Source: Planctomycetaceae bacterium (GTDB lineage Bacteria > Planctomycetota > Planctomycetia > Pirellulales > Thermoguttaceae). Taken from it: DNA of 14,877 bases. Both the position numbers and the translations under genes were made by a program. Under the pieces are notes generated by a model. The model saw only the letters and a list, made by a program, of their open reading frames with translations. It was not told the origin of the DNA and did not search any database. Shown in pieces: positions 14,697 to 14,877 of the stretch (position 1 is its first letter; every line of letters starts with the position of its first letter). Location: contig JAITDV010000612.1 in the NCBI GenBank assembly GCA_031282385.1, positions 1 to 14,877 on the forward strand, in the 5' to 3' direction.

Positions 14697-14864
14697 AGGG
14701 ACAGTTGTCAACAACTATTTTTTGTTACGATAAGTATCATGTTTTTTTTGATTTTTCCCTGTAATTATTCAGCCGCAAAATTCAATTATTTAGGAAAAAG
14801 GGTTAGGGAATCCGCTTGATAGCCGTGATAATTTTTGTATCAATATTTGTAACTAGTTGTCCCT
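14697..14864. repeat. Possible decayed element with AGGGACA / TGTCCCT ends
   Basis: AGGGACA (14697-14703), followed by the small palindrome GTTG-TCAA-CAAC, is mirrored by TGTCCCT at 14858-14864, preceded by AACTAGT. Only the outer 7 bp match well. The interior holds ATTATTCAGCCG (about 14763-14774), a motif recurring elsewhere in the window. No gene is visible between mutL and the window end. A weak case for another non-autonomous repeat. Confidence 0.25.
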
Positions 14865-14877
14865 GAAAAAGTCATTT

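Noticed and set aside
1..14877. CRISPR array, tRNA, rRNA, phage or defence system
   Set aside because: The repeats are not regularly spaced, no clover-leaf with a TTCGANTCC-type arm was recognised, and no cas, integrase, toxin or nuclease-defence protein is present.

Overview
The window is AT-rich bacterial chromosome with a planctomycete-like flavour. The CsrA type, a sodium/glucose-type symporter with an 'HFNLWKP' loop motif, a broken pentapeptide gene whose tail reads like 'VKSTWNYK..HMDGI.LP', and a proline/aspartate-rich single-pass membrane protein all fit Planctomycetota. This assignment is an inference from remembered family styles, not from a search. TGA is used as a normal stop (glycosyltransferase, symporter), so the standard bacterial code applies.

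Layout: a GT4 glycosyltransferase (148-1215, +); a FrhB/FdhB-like 4Fe-4S electron-transfer protein (1465-2352, +); the replication-restart helicase priA (2833-5505, +). Converging on priA is a proline-rich membrane protein (5521-6096, -), followed by an iron-type alcohol dehydrogenase (6275-7486, -). A 321-bp MITE-like element (7537-7857) and csrA with its terminator (7999-8273, -) come next. After a long gene-free AT-rich stretch comes an SSS-family sodium/solute symporter (9190-11151, +), then a disrupted secreted pentapeptide-repeat gene (11715-12444, +), and finally an endonuclease-type mutL (12515-14581, -).

The genes look like independent single-gene units. Orientations are mixed, gaps are large, and no pathway links neighbours: DNA maintenance (priA, mutL), carbon regulation (csrA), sugar or solute uptake, a dehydrogenase and a glycosyltransferase. 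I see no operon, defence system, CRISPR array, tRNA or rRNA.

The most striking structure is between the genes. A family of roughly 100-bp elements with imperfect terminal inverted repeats (ACTGTTCRYACTWTAAATTT) and an internal stem-loop (GCCTGCTT...AAGCAGGC) occurs as three near-full copies. There are also rearranged or palindromic copies and isolated ends. Several ends sit within a few bases of stop codons. Other repeats include a TTCAGTGGAATGTT-ended MITE-like element, a CACAAATT/AATTCGTG imperfect hairpin and a TATTCAGTCG inverted repeat. This is a genome whose spacers have been heavily colonised by small non-autonomous repeats.
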